Source: Larimichthys crocea (lineage: Eukaryota > Chordata > Actinopteri > Sciaenidae). Taken from it: a stretch of DNA of 64,000 bases. The notes under the pieces are model-generated. The model did not search any database and had not been told where the DNA came from. It worked only from the letters and a program-made list of their open reading frames with translations. Shown one piece after another: positions 35,576-47,385 of this stretch. A program made the translations under genes and the position numbers. The stretch covers positions 8,589,158 to 8,653,157 of the forward strand of contig NC_040027.1 of assembly GCF_000972845.2 (NCBI RefSeq), read 5' to 3'. How positions within the stretch are numbered: the first letter of the stretch is position 1; every line of letters starts with the position of its first letter.

Positions 35576-38500
35576 CTGCCAGAATAATAAGAGGAAATAC
35601 ATATTTGAAAAGAGAATGTAGCAACATTATTATTTCAAGTGTTAGCCACAGACCACAACTTGGAATACAACCCTTTTTGGCTATTCTTCCTTCGGTTCAG
35701 AAGGCAGTTGTAATGTACCTGGTGGTGGCGTTTGGCAACCTACCAGGGGTAGAACATCGTCTGCACTTGACTATTCAAAAAGACAAACCTTGACTACAGC
35801 TTTGGCAGATCAGATAACACTTATTTGGTTGATTTGGAAAGGCAATTACCTAATTTCTGTTTTAGTTCAGGAATCAGTGAAGCCAATGAACGAGCTGGAG
35901 GTGGGTTGATCAAGTGAGCCAATAAATGTGCCATGAGAGCTGGTCTTTCCAATATATATAATTTCTCTTTGTGTAAAAAAAAGTTCAGTCTTCCTAGCAT
36001 GTTGGCTGCCAGTTAAAAAACAAAAGATATCCGGTCCCTGCAAACCGAAAATGACGTACGTGTTTTGTTCTATATAGAGCCGGGAAGTGAGATCTGATCA
36101 CATGAGGTCACTTTAATGCTAGGTGTGAACTTGTGTGCTGTCCTTGTGACTGGATCATGTTAATACCAGTATGTGTGTCAATGCAGGTACATGCCAGGGC
36201 CTGTGAAAGCAATATGTGCTATGATTTCTGGAAAAAACGTCAGGAAAGATCAACTCTTTGTGAAAAGGAAACAGGTCAGGTGAGTACGTAAAAAGCTGGT
36301 AATTGCAATCTCTTGGTATATTTACAGATTAAAACACACACCAGTCACACAGACACAGACCTCTCTCGGTGCCTGAATGTCAATGAACTCCTTAAAGATC
36401 TTGTTAGCTTTTGACACAAGCTTGGTTGAGCTCTTGATTTTTTTATACTCCTCGCAGGCCATCCAAAACTCGATATTCTCGTCGCTGAACTCTGTCTTGA
36501 GAAACGTCCTGAAGGCAGCCAGGCCATCTGGAAAGGACAAATGAATCAGATGGTAAAAGGGAGGAGGGGAACAACAACAACAAAAACATGATTGATAGTA
36601 CAACGTAGCACTTATTTCCATCCAGCAGCTGAGAACTCTTATTTGGATGTCTTCCCCCCCCATTCAACATACAGTAGCTTGATCATGTGGTAATACCCTT
36701 CATCCTATGTTGACATTTTTCCAGTGCGTACACACTGTTGTTCCCAGAAGCGGGAATCAGCTCTTATGATTAGAGCAAATAAATCAGTACTCCCCTGCCT
36801 TCATCAGTCAAGATAAGTGATTAATTAATGTGCTCCTATTGATGATAACACAGAGGAAGGACATGTTTTTCTATGGGGCCCATGTCACACTGACATGTTA
36901 TTCTGCTGTTTACCTCACAGAGCTATGAAACCGGACAGAGCGGAGGGGGTGGTCCATCTGTGCATATGCAAAAACATCACACCATCACACACACACACAC
37001 GGCTGCAGTGTCAAGAAATCCCCAAATAACTGTGATAACAAGTGGAAAGCAGACTGGGAATCTTAAAGATTTTACAGCGTTCCCTCTCGTCGACTTGGAC
37101 TTGCATGGAAAAGGATTTTCTCTTTAGTGACACGCTTTGTGAAAAGGTCTGCTGGGAATGTAAAACATCTCTCTCCACATTAGTTATGGGCTTAATAGGA
37201 CTTTTCTGGCATGTAGAGCTGCATCCATTTTTAGTCAAGTACTGTAATTCATGAGAAATGTTTCAAAAGGAACATGCGTTAGTAAATATCGACTGGCAAC
37301 CAGAATTATAAATTTTGTCATATTATTTAGATTTAGTCTTTATGAAGATACAAATTTCTGCCATTTTCTTGTACATCGCTCATTTTGAGGTGTTTTGGTA
37401 GCATCAGCTGAAGTCCAAGACTGTAACTATGTGAAAGTATGGACATTTCTTCCTTTAAGGTTTTCCATCCGAGTTTTCTTGGAGGCAAAGTTATTCAGTC
37501 TCCGTCTGCCCTGGCACATCCGATCTGCTGGATCATTTGAGGTTTTTAAATCCTCCTTAAAAACGCACTGTCTCCCTGGCTTTTAACCAAACTTAAGTAT
37601 CTGATCATTTGTCTTAACTCGTTGTAATTATGTCACTTTATGTATTATATATGACTTGACTTGACTTTTAGTGTTTATCACCAAGAGGCATTTTTGTGTA
37701 TCCTTAAACTAGCTGGGGGTAGCAGATACAAGTTGTGTATCTGACCACCTGACAAACATAAACCCTCTTTTAGCTCCATTTTTGGTCCCCACCAACAGAT
37801 CAGGGCATTATCTCTTCACCAGGTTTGTGTATGCTGAGCATAGTAGTGGAGTGGTTTAATGCTTTTGGCTGCAGCTGAAAGTTACACTAAATATTACCAC
37901 CAAGTATTAACAAACATTAAACCATCAGCAGGACATGAATCATGCCACCTGTGTGCTCGTGGGAACAAAAAGCTCCACAGGGTTGGATGTTTGATAAGAT
38001 GCTTTCATAACCGCTAAGACTATTAAGGTGTCTTTAAATATACTCATCAGGAGATGGGCTCATGGTCTGTAGCTTGGTAGAAGATTGAGCGGGTGAGACC
38101 GAGAACAAGGAGGACTAAAAGAGACAGACGGCTGCATAAGAAGTGCAGACTGACTGATCTGAGGCAAGAATCCAGAACAGGTTAACGTGACACTAGAAGG
38201 AAATGTAGCTGAGAAACTCGGGGAACTTAACGAACCGACCGTCCAGAGACTGGAGCTTAAATACATCAGAGCAATTAGGAGCAGCTGGGAGTAATAAGGA
38301 CAATGCATGGCAGCTGAGGCCGAGACAATTACCGGGGACTGAGAAGTGATCATGTGGCACTCAGACGAAACCAGACGAGATATGATTCAAGAAATGCATC
38401 GTCCCTGTGAGTTTAAAACACGGCTGCTGTGTGTGTCACTCCGAACGGCTAAAACACAAAGTGTAACCCCTGACGTGATTGTTAACCTCACTGAACGTTT

Positions 38501-38717
38501 GTGCACTTCCACGTAACAGCAGGCAGTGTGTACAGGTCAGGGAACAACAACACACAATCACTTTAAACACTGAAGAATGACACTAGCAATGCAGTCAGTG
38601 TAATGCAGTCAGCGCCTTCTTTTTAAATTAGATTAAGTGAAAGTGAATTTAATATCCAAGGGAACATTCAGTACTGTTCCTTTTTGCTTTGACATTACTT
38701 ATGTAATGTGTGTATGT

Positions 38718-38753
<36 letters not shown>

Positions 38754-41700
38754 ATGTACATGCTGTCGTTCACCTCTCTAATTCTTGGTCGATTGAAACA
38801 GGATACGCAAGTGTGACACGCCGTCTCCGCCTGCGGGGAAAGGCCCTGTTCTAGGCTCTAAACCATGTTTTTGTGGACGAAATTACCTTTTTTTATGGTT
38901 ACATGTCAAACCAATGTGTTATGTACGGAAGCCCTAAAGCATCATACATACATACATTTTATTCCACCCGTTTTCCCGTGATAACGAGATAATTCATTCG
39001 AGATCTCGAGAAAACAAAACGATAGTCTAGTGTATTAAATCATCGCAGGAAACATCATTTAGTGTAGCAGTGTCAGAGGAGCAGGAGACACCTTTAGTTT
39101 ATTTTGTATTTGTTCTTCAAAACATTTCAACAATCACTGAGTTTGAAATACAGATAGTCAGTTTAGATTTTCAGTGTATTTATGACGACATCAGGATTGC
39201 GTCTCCGATAAAGCTGAAGCCTTGCTCGCCGTCTTCTCAGATGAAGCACACTAATGTGTACGTTATCTATAGCAAAGCATGAAGCTGTTTCAGCCTGTGT
39301 TGAAGAGATATTCTCCTGCTCCTCTGACATTGCTACGCAAAATGATGTTTCCTGCAATGATTTAATACACTAGACTGTCGTTTTCTCGAGATCTCAAATT
39401 AATTATTTCATTATCGCGGGAAAACGGGTGGAATAAAATGTATGTATGTATGTATGTATGTATGGCTTTTTAGGGCTTCCGTAGTTATGTCACGAGCTCC
39501 AACAAAACAGATACAGTGACGTTCACGCAAGTGCAACGGCTGACAGAGGCACACGGTGTTTGATATGATGGCTTTCACACATATAAAGACAAACTAAGGT
39601 TTGTTGCTCAGGAAGCTTTAGACATCACGTACATGCACATAGGTCCACACCGGTCACTGAGACGGTTTACTGCTGTTTTTCTTTGCCCTACCAAGTTAAA
39701 CCATGCTTTCCGTCGCTTGTTAGTCCTCTGTAAATAATGTTATAAAGAGTATGGACTACTTGCTCTATTTCTGTTATCATTTGGTGATGTATAAATAAAA
39801 TGAATGTGCATGGGGCACTCTGGAGTTAGCATGTTGCCCCCATGCCTGCGGGTGTCATGACCTTCAGTCACATGTTAAAAAATAGTCTCGTCTTAAAAAG
39901 CCAAAGAGTGGTTTCCATATCAGCTAAATGTTGATATTACTCGAAGGAGAACACACAAGTGTGTGTGTGTGTGTGTGTGAGTGTTTATGGTGACATCTCA
40001 CAAGGTGGCCGTGCTCTGAATCCACCTGTGTTTTCTTTAATCTCTCACTTGAGTGAGTTTGATTTTCAGTTACGTCACATAAGCTTGTTAGCAGTTAGAA
40101 AATAAACACATGACCTGTTTGTGCAGAGGGATGATTGTGAGAAAGTGTGTGTGTGTGTGCATGTGTGTGTGTGTGTGTTTGGTCGAAGGGGAAGGTCACA
40201 GACAAGTATGTGACTCATTTTGTGGTAAGGAGTCCTCACAACACGGAAATGAGACCCTTACATAAGATGAGCTGCGAGAGGAAAAGAAATTGGCTTTGCT
40301 TTTGCCGAGTGACAAATAGAAACTTTTAAAGAAACAGGACATTGTTATTTTAAAGTAGAGAAGTTACATAATATTGCTTTAATGTAAGAGTATGTTACAT
40401 GATGCACAGTGGAGTATCTATAGAAATAAATAGCAGAGAGCCGTGAAGCTGCTGTGATCAATGCAAGCTGCAATTATCAGAGAGAGTTCTGCCTCCATCT
40501 CAGCCTAATGTTACATAAATGTTACATGAATGTTACATAAATGTTACATGAATGTAACGCTTTGTGGCCGTGGACAGTATAAAAACATGGATGTTACATC
40601 TGTGACATCACCTATAGGTTCCTGAGGAGCCACTGTGTGGAGTTTTTGTGTTTCTGGATCTTCTGGGTCAAAATACGACAAATGTATCCTTCTGATAAAT
40701 AAAGTTTCAGTTAGCTGTGCTGACCTGGGATGGCCCCTCACCATGAGCCGGGTTCTGCTCGAGGTTTCTGCTTCTTATAAGGAGTTTAAATCATTGCCAG
40801 CGTCGCCAGGCGCTTGCTCATGGTGGGAATTGTTGAGTCCCTGTTAATAATATTACAAGAGTACGGTCTAGCCTTTGTGTTACCTTTTGTTATGATTTGC
40901 CACTATACAAATAAAACTGATTTGAATTCTTACATAATGTTGTTATGAGGTGGCTGTACGTTTCACATTGTCGGCTGTGTGTGACATGTGCAGTGGGACT
41001 GTTGTAAAAATAGAAAAATAATGTCCACTTACATTTGTGAGAGAGAAGATGATCGAACGATTCTGACCATCGGACAACCTCGTCCGTTGAGAGTCTGACA
41101 GAGAGAAAAGCCAAAAGTAAAAAGTGCCTGAGCGAGATGTGAACCAAACACTGCGCTCTTATGCATTTTTTCAACACGAGACAGCACTGTATGTATTATT
41201 GAAGGGCAGCCAGGTTTAATGTATGATTTATGCTCACAGCTGTTCTTGTAAAGTCGTTTTAATGCCTCGTCACAATTACAGAACGATGACAGGAGGAGGG
41301 AGAGGAGACAGAAGAAGAACAATAGCTTACGTTTGCTCTAATTCTCTTTCCTGGAGTGGTGAAAACATTATGGGAAAACACCATGCGGAGATTAAACAGA
41401 TGCATTAACATTATTGTGCCGCTCCACTTTGGTCGACGAAGCTATTTTCTGAAACACATTTTTGCTGATATAAAAGTCCAGTAATGCTTTCACACCTTTA
41501 CCACGAATAAAGTTTATGCCATGGTGTGTTGAAGCAGCTTGTTACTTTGCATATAAATGCTGGCACTGATTGACAGAAGGAGAGAAAACACACGTTCCTG
41601 GAAGTATTTTAAAATTAATTTACCACCCATATTTTATGCACAGTATGACTCGGAAGTATGTCTTCAAATTAAGGCATTAATACGCCTAATGACTGACCTC

Positions 41701-42182
41701 ATTTGCACAAATGCTTGTGTTTAATTCATCACATTTGTTATGGCAGTACATTAGGCAGCTAAAGTGTAAATTAAATCACACCGAGAGAAATGTTTCTTCA
41801 TCGGTAAACATTCCGATTCCGCTTCCATTAAAAAGCAGCTTTTAATTTGAGGAAACAACAAGAATAGAATTAAAAGTTTTATGCAAATTAGACTTTAATC
41901 GCACTAAAATACTGTTAACTTATACATGAAGATAGATTTTACTTCAAAAGTTCGAACATTTATGCAATTCATTTCTAATTTGCCAAACTTCGAAGGCCAA
42001 ATGTGACACCTTAGTTAATTAACAGGACAGAAGCTTGAGTTAAACGTTTGTCGTCACACAGACAAATGTTGGCAGACTCACTTCAGACACCTGGCGGTGG
42101 TTTCATGGGCCGGAGGCAGGAACTCTGAGAAGTCGCTGTAGGAGTCAGATTTGTGGGACAGGCAGCCTAGTCTTGTCTTCAT
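35381..42182 (-). CDS. rgs8: Regulator of G-protein signalling 8, complete coding region in four exons
   Basis: R4-family GTPase-activating protein for G-alpha (Gi/o, Gq), mainly neuronal in vertebrates. Coding exons: 42182-42082, 41094-41033, 36527-36361 and 35575-35381 (101+62+167+195 nt, 174 aa plus stop; human RGS8 has about 180). The start [18 protein letters not shown] closely matches human RGS8 [18 protein letters not shown]; next [20 protein letters not shown] (human LSTEEATRWADSFDVLLSHK); then the RGS domain from [20 protein letters not shown] to [20 protein letters not shown]; tail GQRRSV (human SQRRLS). Oddities: the position of RGS4 Asn128 is Ser (TKQSLEDP), and the following TCFD.AQ block reads TSLNEIQ. 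A splice acceptor lies 13 nt before the ATG, so 5' UTR exon(s) must lie further right and a longer N-terminal isoform is possible. Confidence 0.93.
36361..36527 (-). CDS. rgs8: rgs8 coding exon 3, N-terminal half of the RGS domain
   Basis: Acceptor tcctttccag, 167 nt, ends DIQAPRE. The donor is gtctgt, a weak GT site for an essential exon; phase 0 matches the next exon. Confidence 0.92.
38720..38751. repeat. (GT)n microsatellite
   Basis: About 15 uninterrupted TG units in the rgs8 intron. Confidence 0.9.
38918..39489. mobile_element. 560-bp long-terminal-inverted-repeat MITE with 6-bp TSD
   Basis: The element spans 38924-39483. The ends tacggaagccctaaa and tttagggcttccgta are exact inverses, and the inverted homology continues for about 165 nt on each side (to about 39088 and from about 39313), including tgtcagaggagcaggaga inverted. 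Flanks are gttatg at 38918-38923 and 39484-39489. The roughly 225-bp middle has no transposase. Long TIRs and a 6-bp duplication do not match hAT (8 bp) or Tc1/mariner (TA); the family is unknown to me. Confidence 0.85.
39958..39979. repeat. (GT)n microsatellite
   Basis: About eleven GT units. Confidence 0.9.
40146..40178. repeat. (GT)n microsatellite with one interruption
   Basis: GT units broken once by gcat. Confidence 0.88.
40507..40558. repeat. 11-bp tandem repeat (aatgttacatA/G)
   Basis: Four units alternate aatgttacata and aatgttacatg, giving a 22-bp higher-order period, then a partial fifth unit. Confidence 0.9.
41033..41094 (-). CDS. rgs8: rgs8 coding exon 2 (62 nt)
   Basis: Acceptor tctctctgtcag, donor gtaagt; encodes (K)[20 protein letters not shown] plus one base. 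Confidence 0.92.
42082..42182 (-). CDS. rgs8: rgs8 coding exon 1
   Basis: ATG at 42182-42180; preceded by tctcctcag and 13 nt, so it is an internal exon of the transcript. Donor gtgagt; ends in phase 2 after ...TTARCL. Confidence 0.9.
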
Positions 42183-42189
42183 GGTGCTG

Positions 42190-45100
42190 ATCCTGCTGAG
42201 GAGACACACAGTGTTTTATGCTTTTGTCTTATGTCTGTATCTCAGCATTGCAGGTAAAACCTTGTCCCCATGTGTGCTGTGATGATTCACGTGTGGTTGC
42301 ATGGGTATATTTGTCACTTTGAACACAGAGACAAATAAAGAACATAATGTTGTGACCAGATCAGGAAAGTGCAACCCAAACTACTCCAGGAGTGAAGCTG
42401 AATATGTCCTCAAGTCAATTTCTGGATACTAAAGTTTGCATTTGTAGACAAACCATCAAGAGCGCTGCCGTCATATTTTAGCTGTTGCTAAGTTGTAGCC
42501 GGGCTGCCCCTTTAGATATTTTGACTATGCATATGTGCTCAAATGTTGTTGATGAATAAACTGATTGTAAGAAACAAGATGCAGAGAGATAAGGCAGACT
42601 GGACAGGACTGGACGGAGACGACAGGTGCAGCTCCATATGCAAAGAGTTGATTCAGTATATCTCTGAATATCTCAGGGAGCTTCAGATCCAAATTTACTT
42701 CCCGATGAGGTTTCTTAGTTTGCAGGTTTTTAGAAAAAACCTCCTACGTGACAATTCGGGATTGCAACTCAGTTCTACGGAGGCAGAGCTCTCTCTGATA
42801 ATTGCAGCTTGCATTAACTCACAGTTGTACACCTAATTTATTAGAATGATCAAACAGAATCAATGAAAAAATAAAATGTACAGTTCATTTCTTTGTTGGC
42901 TTTCAGGATATTTAATGTTTATCACCAGCCTTTAATTATGATTTTGATAAAAACACCTCTGTTCTCTCATACAGAGATTTGAACATACTGAAATGAACCA
43001 TATCTCCTCCGTCTCTCATCACAAGCTGTCCCATCTCATTTGTACACTGCTGCTGTCGTGTACTGTTTGTCAGCGCTCTGCCTCCGGGACACATGGGTCA
43101 CTCCAGATGAGGCACGGTCGTAAAAAATGCTCCATCAAAGGCCAAAGATTTCTGACAAAGTAGGTCTACTTCACAGAGAGGAAATAATGAAAACCATTGG
43201 ATGGATAGACGACGTGTCACTGGCTGCGGCAAAGGGAACTTTATAAGAAATGAATGAATTCATAGATTTTCTTTTTTGATTCCTCCGAACAGGAGGAAAC
43301 TTTCCAAAAAGACATCAAGATGATTGATATCCATAAATCGCCATACAGCATATGATATTTGACTTTGTTTTGATTAAACAATCAAGATTTAAGGTGGTAA
43401 TTATCACGTTAGAGGTGCTGCTTAGTAATCCTTTGACCTTTTCATCATCTTATGATCCTTCTTTGGGCTTTGAGCTCATGTGATCTGATTATATCTTTAT
43501 TTAATCAGGTAATTTAATTGAGATTAAGATCCGAGTACAACAGAGAGAGACAAAAACAACCAGACATAACAAAAAACATTCAGCATCAGAGACAGAAACA
43601 AAATGAATTAAAACTTGATGTCTCATCCATTTGATTAAATTTAAACTGGGACATGGGCCACATACAAAAACTATGCTTACACATTATAAACTGGTATTTA
43701 TGGAGACACATGTGCAGTAAGAATGTGTGTACTTCATGCAGAGCTGATGTACACACAGGTCGAAATGATGAGGTGCTCAGAGGCGCGTTCATCAACTTTC
43801 AGTTTGATAAATGATCAATCTTGTCATTCTTTACTTACATTGGAGGCATCATCCCTGCTACCGATTAATTTATTAACACAAAGCTCAATGTTAACTGCAT
43901 CAAGCAGCAAGAGACGGATATCATCGTCCAGGACAGACTGTCCCTGAGACACAGCCACGCTTCAATCCGATTTAAGTTTTTGTGATGGATCTGCCATATA
44001 TTCTAACAGATTAAGACAATTTTACAACTTGTAGCTGTCTAGTCTTCAATCCATGCTACTATTCACCTTTTAAAAGCGAATTTTTCTCCTCTTTCCTTGT
44101 CGTGTTTCTGTCTCTCGAACGGTATCAGTGCTGCAGAGTTGAAGCAGTGGGATTGTTTTGATGCTTGGATCTAAAATTGGGAACATTGCATGAAATGTAC
44201 TGTTCATTAGCCAACCGAAAGCCTTTTGCTGGAATTTATTAACGTGTTCTGATGTCCCTCAATTTACCTCTGACAGGATGTTTCGAGACATCCTATATTT
44301 GTGTTTGTACATCAGGTCTTAACATGAAAATGGAGTGTTTGATAAATATGAGGATTTACATAAAGGATATAAAAAAAACATCACACTCTGCTTTGGTTTG
44401 GGTTTTAGTCTTTGCAGCTTATTTCAGATGTGATGTAGATTATGATGCTTTCTGCCCCAGAACACCCACGTTATGTATCAGATGTTATAAAACAGATGCG
44501 CTGGAATGGAAGGGTGGTATGTCGTCAGCGTGAGTCATAATCTGAAGGTGCAGTTCATTTGTTAATGAACGCTCTGCAGGGACTTTGAAAAATAATAATG
44601 GGCACAGATATTTTAAGTACGGCGGATTGTGTTTACTGAAGTTCACAAGCGAGGGTCGGCTTTTACCCCACGTCTTTCGTGGAAGGTTATAAAAGAGTGT
44701 TAGGATTTAGGGGTTAGCGTGTTAGTGCCATCACTGTGTGAGGAAGTCATGCAACCAGGCGCAGCGTGGCTGCAACGCTGTTTTAATCCGTTCTCCACGT
44801 GACTTCACACTAAGAGCTTTTCAGAAGCGGAGCACTGTGCTTCTGTGTCTCATCTATTTTTGTGTTAATGTGTTTCTACCATGAATAATAAGCTACACAG
44901 TTAAATGTGAATAGCTGATGAATCTCTCTGTCGTTCTGTGTGTTTCTGGTCTGGCTTGAAGATTCGGCTCTCCCCACCGGGAGTCGGCTCTTCTCATTCA
45001 CTACAAAGAATCGGCTCCTAGAGCCGGCTCGTTTACGAACAAAACCCCACTACTCAGTGCTGCTTGCTATCAAAAGCAGACCATTCACGTATGATGATGG

Positions 45101-45350
45101 AATCACAATTATTGTGTAGAACAGACACGGCACCGCACTGTCCCCGGTGGAATTTAGGGGTAATACGAGATATATCGCTGTACTTGTAGCACTGCGGGTA
45201 GAAAGGCAAAAAATTTAAAATTAAGGATAATATGCAAAACAAAAGTTGATAATCACAAAAAATCCAAGACCTTCTGAAACGACACCCTTAGCATTCTGTA
45301 ACACACCGTAAGGTTGGTGCAAGAGAAAAGGTCAGAGGATCAAGAAAATT
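42190..45350. other. sequence upstream of rgs8 coding exon 1
   Basis: Probably rgs8 5' intron. No exon recognised. About 43488-43560 (tttatttaatcaggtaattt, then 'ttgagattaagatc') resembles a widespread fish dispersed repeat; about 44960-45045 has inverted 'cggctc/gagccg' motifs of another decayed repeat. Confidence 0.45.
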
Positions 45351-45352
45351 AG

Positions 45353-45660
45353 TACAGTCGTCCCTCGCTATAACGCGGTTCACCTTTCGCGGACTCACTG
45401 TTTCGCGGGTTTTTTTTGTGTAATTTTGCATGCTTTTTTTTACAGTGTACTGTACAGTATGAATGTGCATTGTGTTCTGCGTCCTGATTAACTAAGGGAG
45501 TACTGTACACAATGCATGTAAAAAGGTGTATAAAAGTGTGTGGTTAGGGGTTTTACGGCCTTAAAACATGTATAATAATTGTAAAACTTACTTTGAGGAT
45601 TTCGTTTATTGCGGGTTATTTTTAGAACGTATCCCCCGCGATAAACGAGGGACCACTGTA
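45353..45660. mobile_element. Tigger/pogo-type (Tc1/mariner) MITE
   Basis: 304 bp from 45355 to 45658. The left end cagtcgtccctcgctataac and the right end (reverse complement) cagtggtccctcgtttatcg are the TcMar-Tigger terminal signature. It is flanked by TA at 45353-45354 and 45659-45660, the required target. No transposase. Confidence 0.88.
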
Positions 45661-46463
45661 CACATCCTCTGGAGAACATGATTTTTTCCAGCAAAGTACA
45701 AAGTCAATAAATTTCAGCATGCCCCATTCATGGAGCTGTTCTGGAGCTTTTGACTGTATCAAATAAACTTCTTTAGCAGATAATATGACGTCCTTAAACA
45801 AAACAAGAAATGACAACTAGGAAGACTGACTGAAAGCTCCAGAAAAGGCACTAAAAGGACGCTGAGGTCAGATCACTGACTGGCTAAATACAAAAATACG
45901 TAGGTCTGGACCAAAGTGATGGATGGACAGACCAACTGAGCAATATTTACAAGCCTGGCTTGTCTTGCTTTGCACTTGTTAATGAGACTTGTTAATTTGA
46001 TTTAAATTCCATGAATGACCTATGTGTTTTTATGTTGCTGTCATGCAGGCAACACCCTTCACGGATCGCATGACTAGATAATAACAGACGCCGAGCACAA
46101 ATCAGAGGTTATTTCATATGCAGATTACATATTTATCAACATATTTCTGTCAGACTGCAATTAGTGCTCTGAATTTCATGTAAACACATCTGGCCTTGAA
46201 TTCTTCTGTGGTGTAAATATTGCCACACTGGACAGCAGCTTTAATACGTTAATGCACGCATTTATTTCAGTTGAAGTCAGCATGCGCCTTTTTCAGCAAA
46301 CAAAGATCATCAAGTGAAGTTGATGAGCAGAGACAAGGACATATTGATAAGTCTGTTTGGCGGGTGCCAATTTGTCAATAACATAATAACAGAGCTCTCC
46401 CTCCTCCCTCTCCTTATGCCTTCTGTCCTCGCCTCTCCTCCTCTGTTTTTTGACAGATCCCCC

Positions 46464-46490
46464 TCTCTCACTCTCTCTCTCTCTCTCTCC
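46464..46490. repeat. (CT)n microsatellite
   Basis: CT-rich tract with one interruption; it lies just downstream (minus sense) of the candidate TATA box at 46557-46565. Confidence 0.9.
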
Positions 46491-46499
46491 GCCTGTTGT

Positions 46500-46570
46500 G
46501 AGTTGCATTCTTCGTCTGCAGTATGGTGCAGACACGTGCCGCTGTCATCGCTGAGCTATTTATAAAAAAA
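46500..46570 (-). promoter_or_regulatory. candidate distal rgs8 promoter (TATA box)
   Basis: Minus-strand TATAAATAG at 46565-46557, followed by a GA-rich leader. This orientation and position would suit the missing 5' UTR exon of rgs8, about 4.4 kb upstream. There is no conservation or transcript evidence in the window. Confidence 0.2.
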
Positions 46571-46690
46571 TCCCTGACAAATACATGTAGTCAGGAGGAA
46601 GCAGTGCATGTTCTATTCAGCCATGCAGCAAGGCTGGCTCCTGGAGGAAGGAGGCTAAAAACAGCAGCAGTGCTCTAATGTCTCAGAGAC

Positions 46691-46693
46691 ACA

Positions 46694-46731
<38 letters not shown>
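46691..46731. repeat. (CA)n microsatellite
   Basis: About 20 CA units with one interruption near the start. Confidence 0.92.
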
Positions 46732-46734
<3 letters not shown>

Positions 46735-46830
46735 CATGAATCTAAAAGTACAGGCAACATCCGCTAGACCTCCAGAATCTGACATGCCCGTTGGGGTTGG
46801 TGGATTAAGAAGTTAAAATCTAGATCATGG

Positions 46831-46832
<2 letters not shown>

Positions 46833-46891
<59 letters not shown>
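46833..46891. repeat. (GT)n microsatellite, longest in the window
   Basis: About 29 uninterrupted GT units; complementary to the CA tract 100 bp away. Confidence 0.93.
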
Positions 46892-46896
<5 letters not shown>

Positions 46897-47350
46897 ATGA
46901 ACATCCTTTGATGTTACCTAACTTGGTGCAATGCAGGTTTTCAGATTTTCCCTCATGTCTTCATTTCTGAACGCTGACAGAAGACCCTGCAGTCTTATAG
47001 TCATGTGTATGTGAATTTGTATTTGTGCTAATTACGTCCAGTCAGTTATGTGAAAACTGAATTTGGTTGGTGCCGGTATCGATTAATAAATGTACACTGT
47101 AATATACTATACGTAGTGTATAGTACATGTCTGCACTGACGTTAAAGGCAGAAAGACAGAGACCGTCTGTGTCACGTAGTCACTCAAGTTAAAAGAACAT
47201 CTCGAGTACAGGTCAGATCCCTGCTGCCGCTCCTGCTGAGTGCACGTAAAAATAGCAGCTTGTCAACTCGAATCTTTGGACAGTTTTGATGTGTCCAGTT
47301 ATAGCAGATCATGTTTTTGCTCTAAATCTGGGACAATTTTCACATCATAC

Positions 47351-47385
47351 AGCTATATATATATATTTATATATAATATATATAG
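47351..47385. repeat. (TA)-rich low-complexity tract
   Basis: Alternating TA with few interruptions. Confidence 0.8.

Larger units (their letters stand above)
36528..41032 (-). other. rgs8: rgs8 intron between coding exons 2 and 3
   Basis: 4.5-kb intron. About 38040-38345 looks like a dispersed repeat fragment (purine-rich, 'actggagcttaaatac...caattaggagcagctg'). The intron also holds the long inverted-repeat element, several GT tracts and an 11-bp tandem repeat, listed separately. Confidence 0.7.

Noticed and set aside
42543..42836. 97-codon plus frame next to rgs8 exon 1
   Set aside because: Opposite strand to rgs8, no recognisable family, no supporting signals.
46293..46535. Arg/Glu-rich minus frame
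   Set aside because: Translation of a CT/GA microsatellite.
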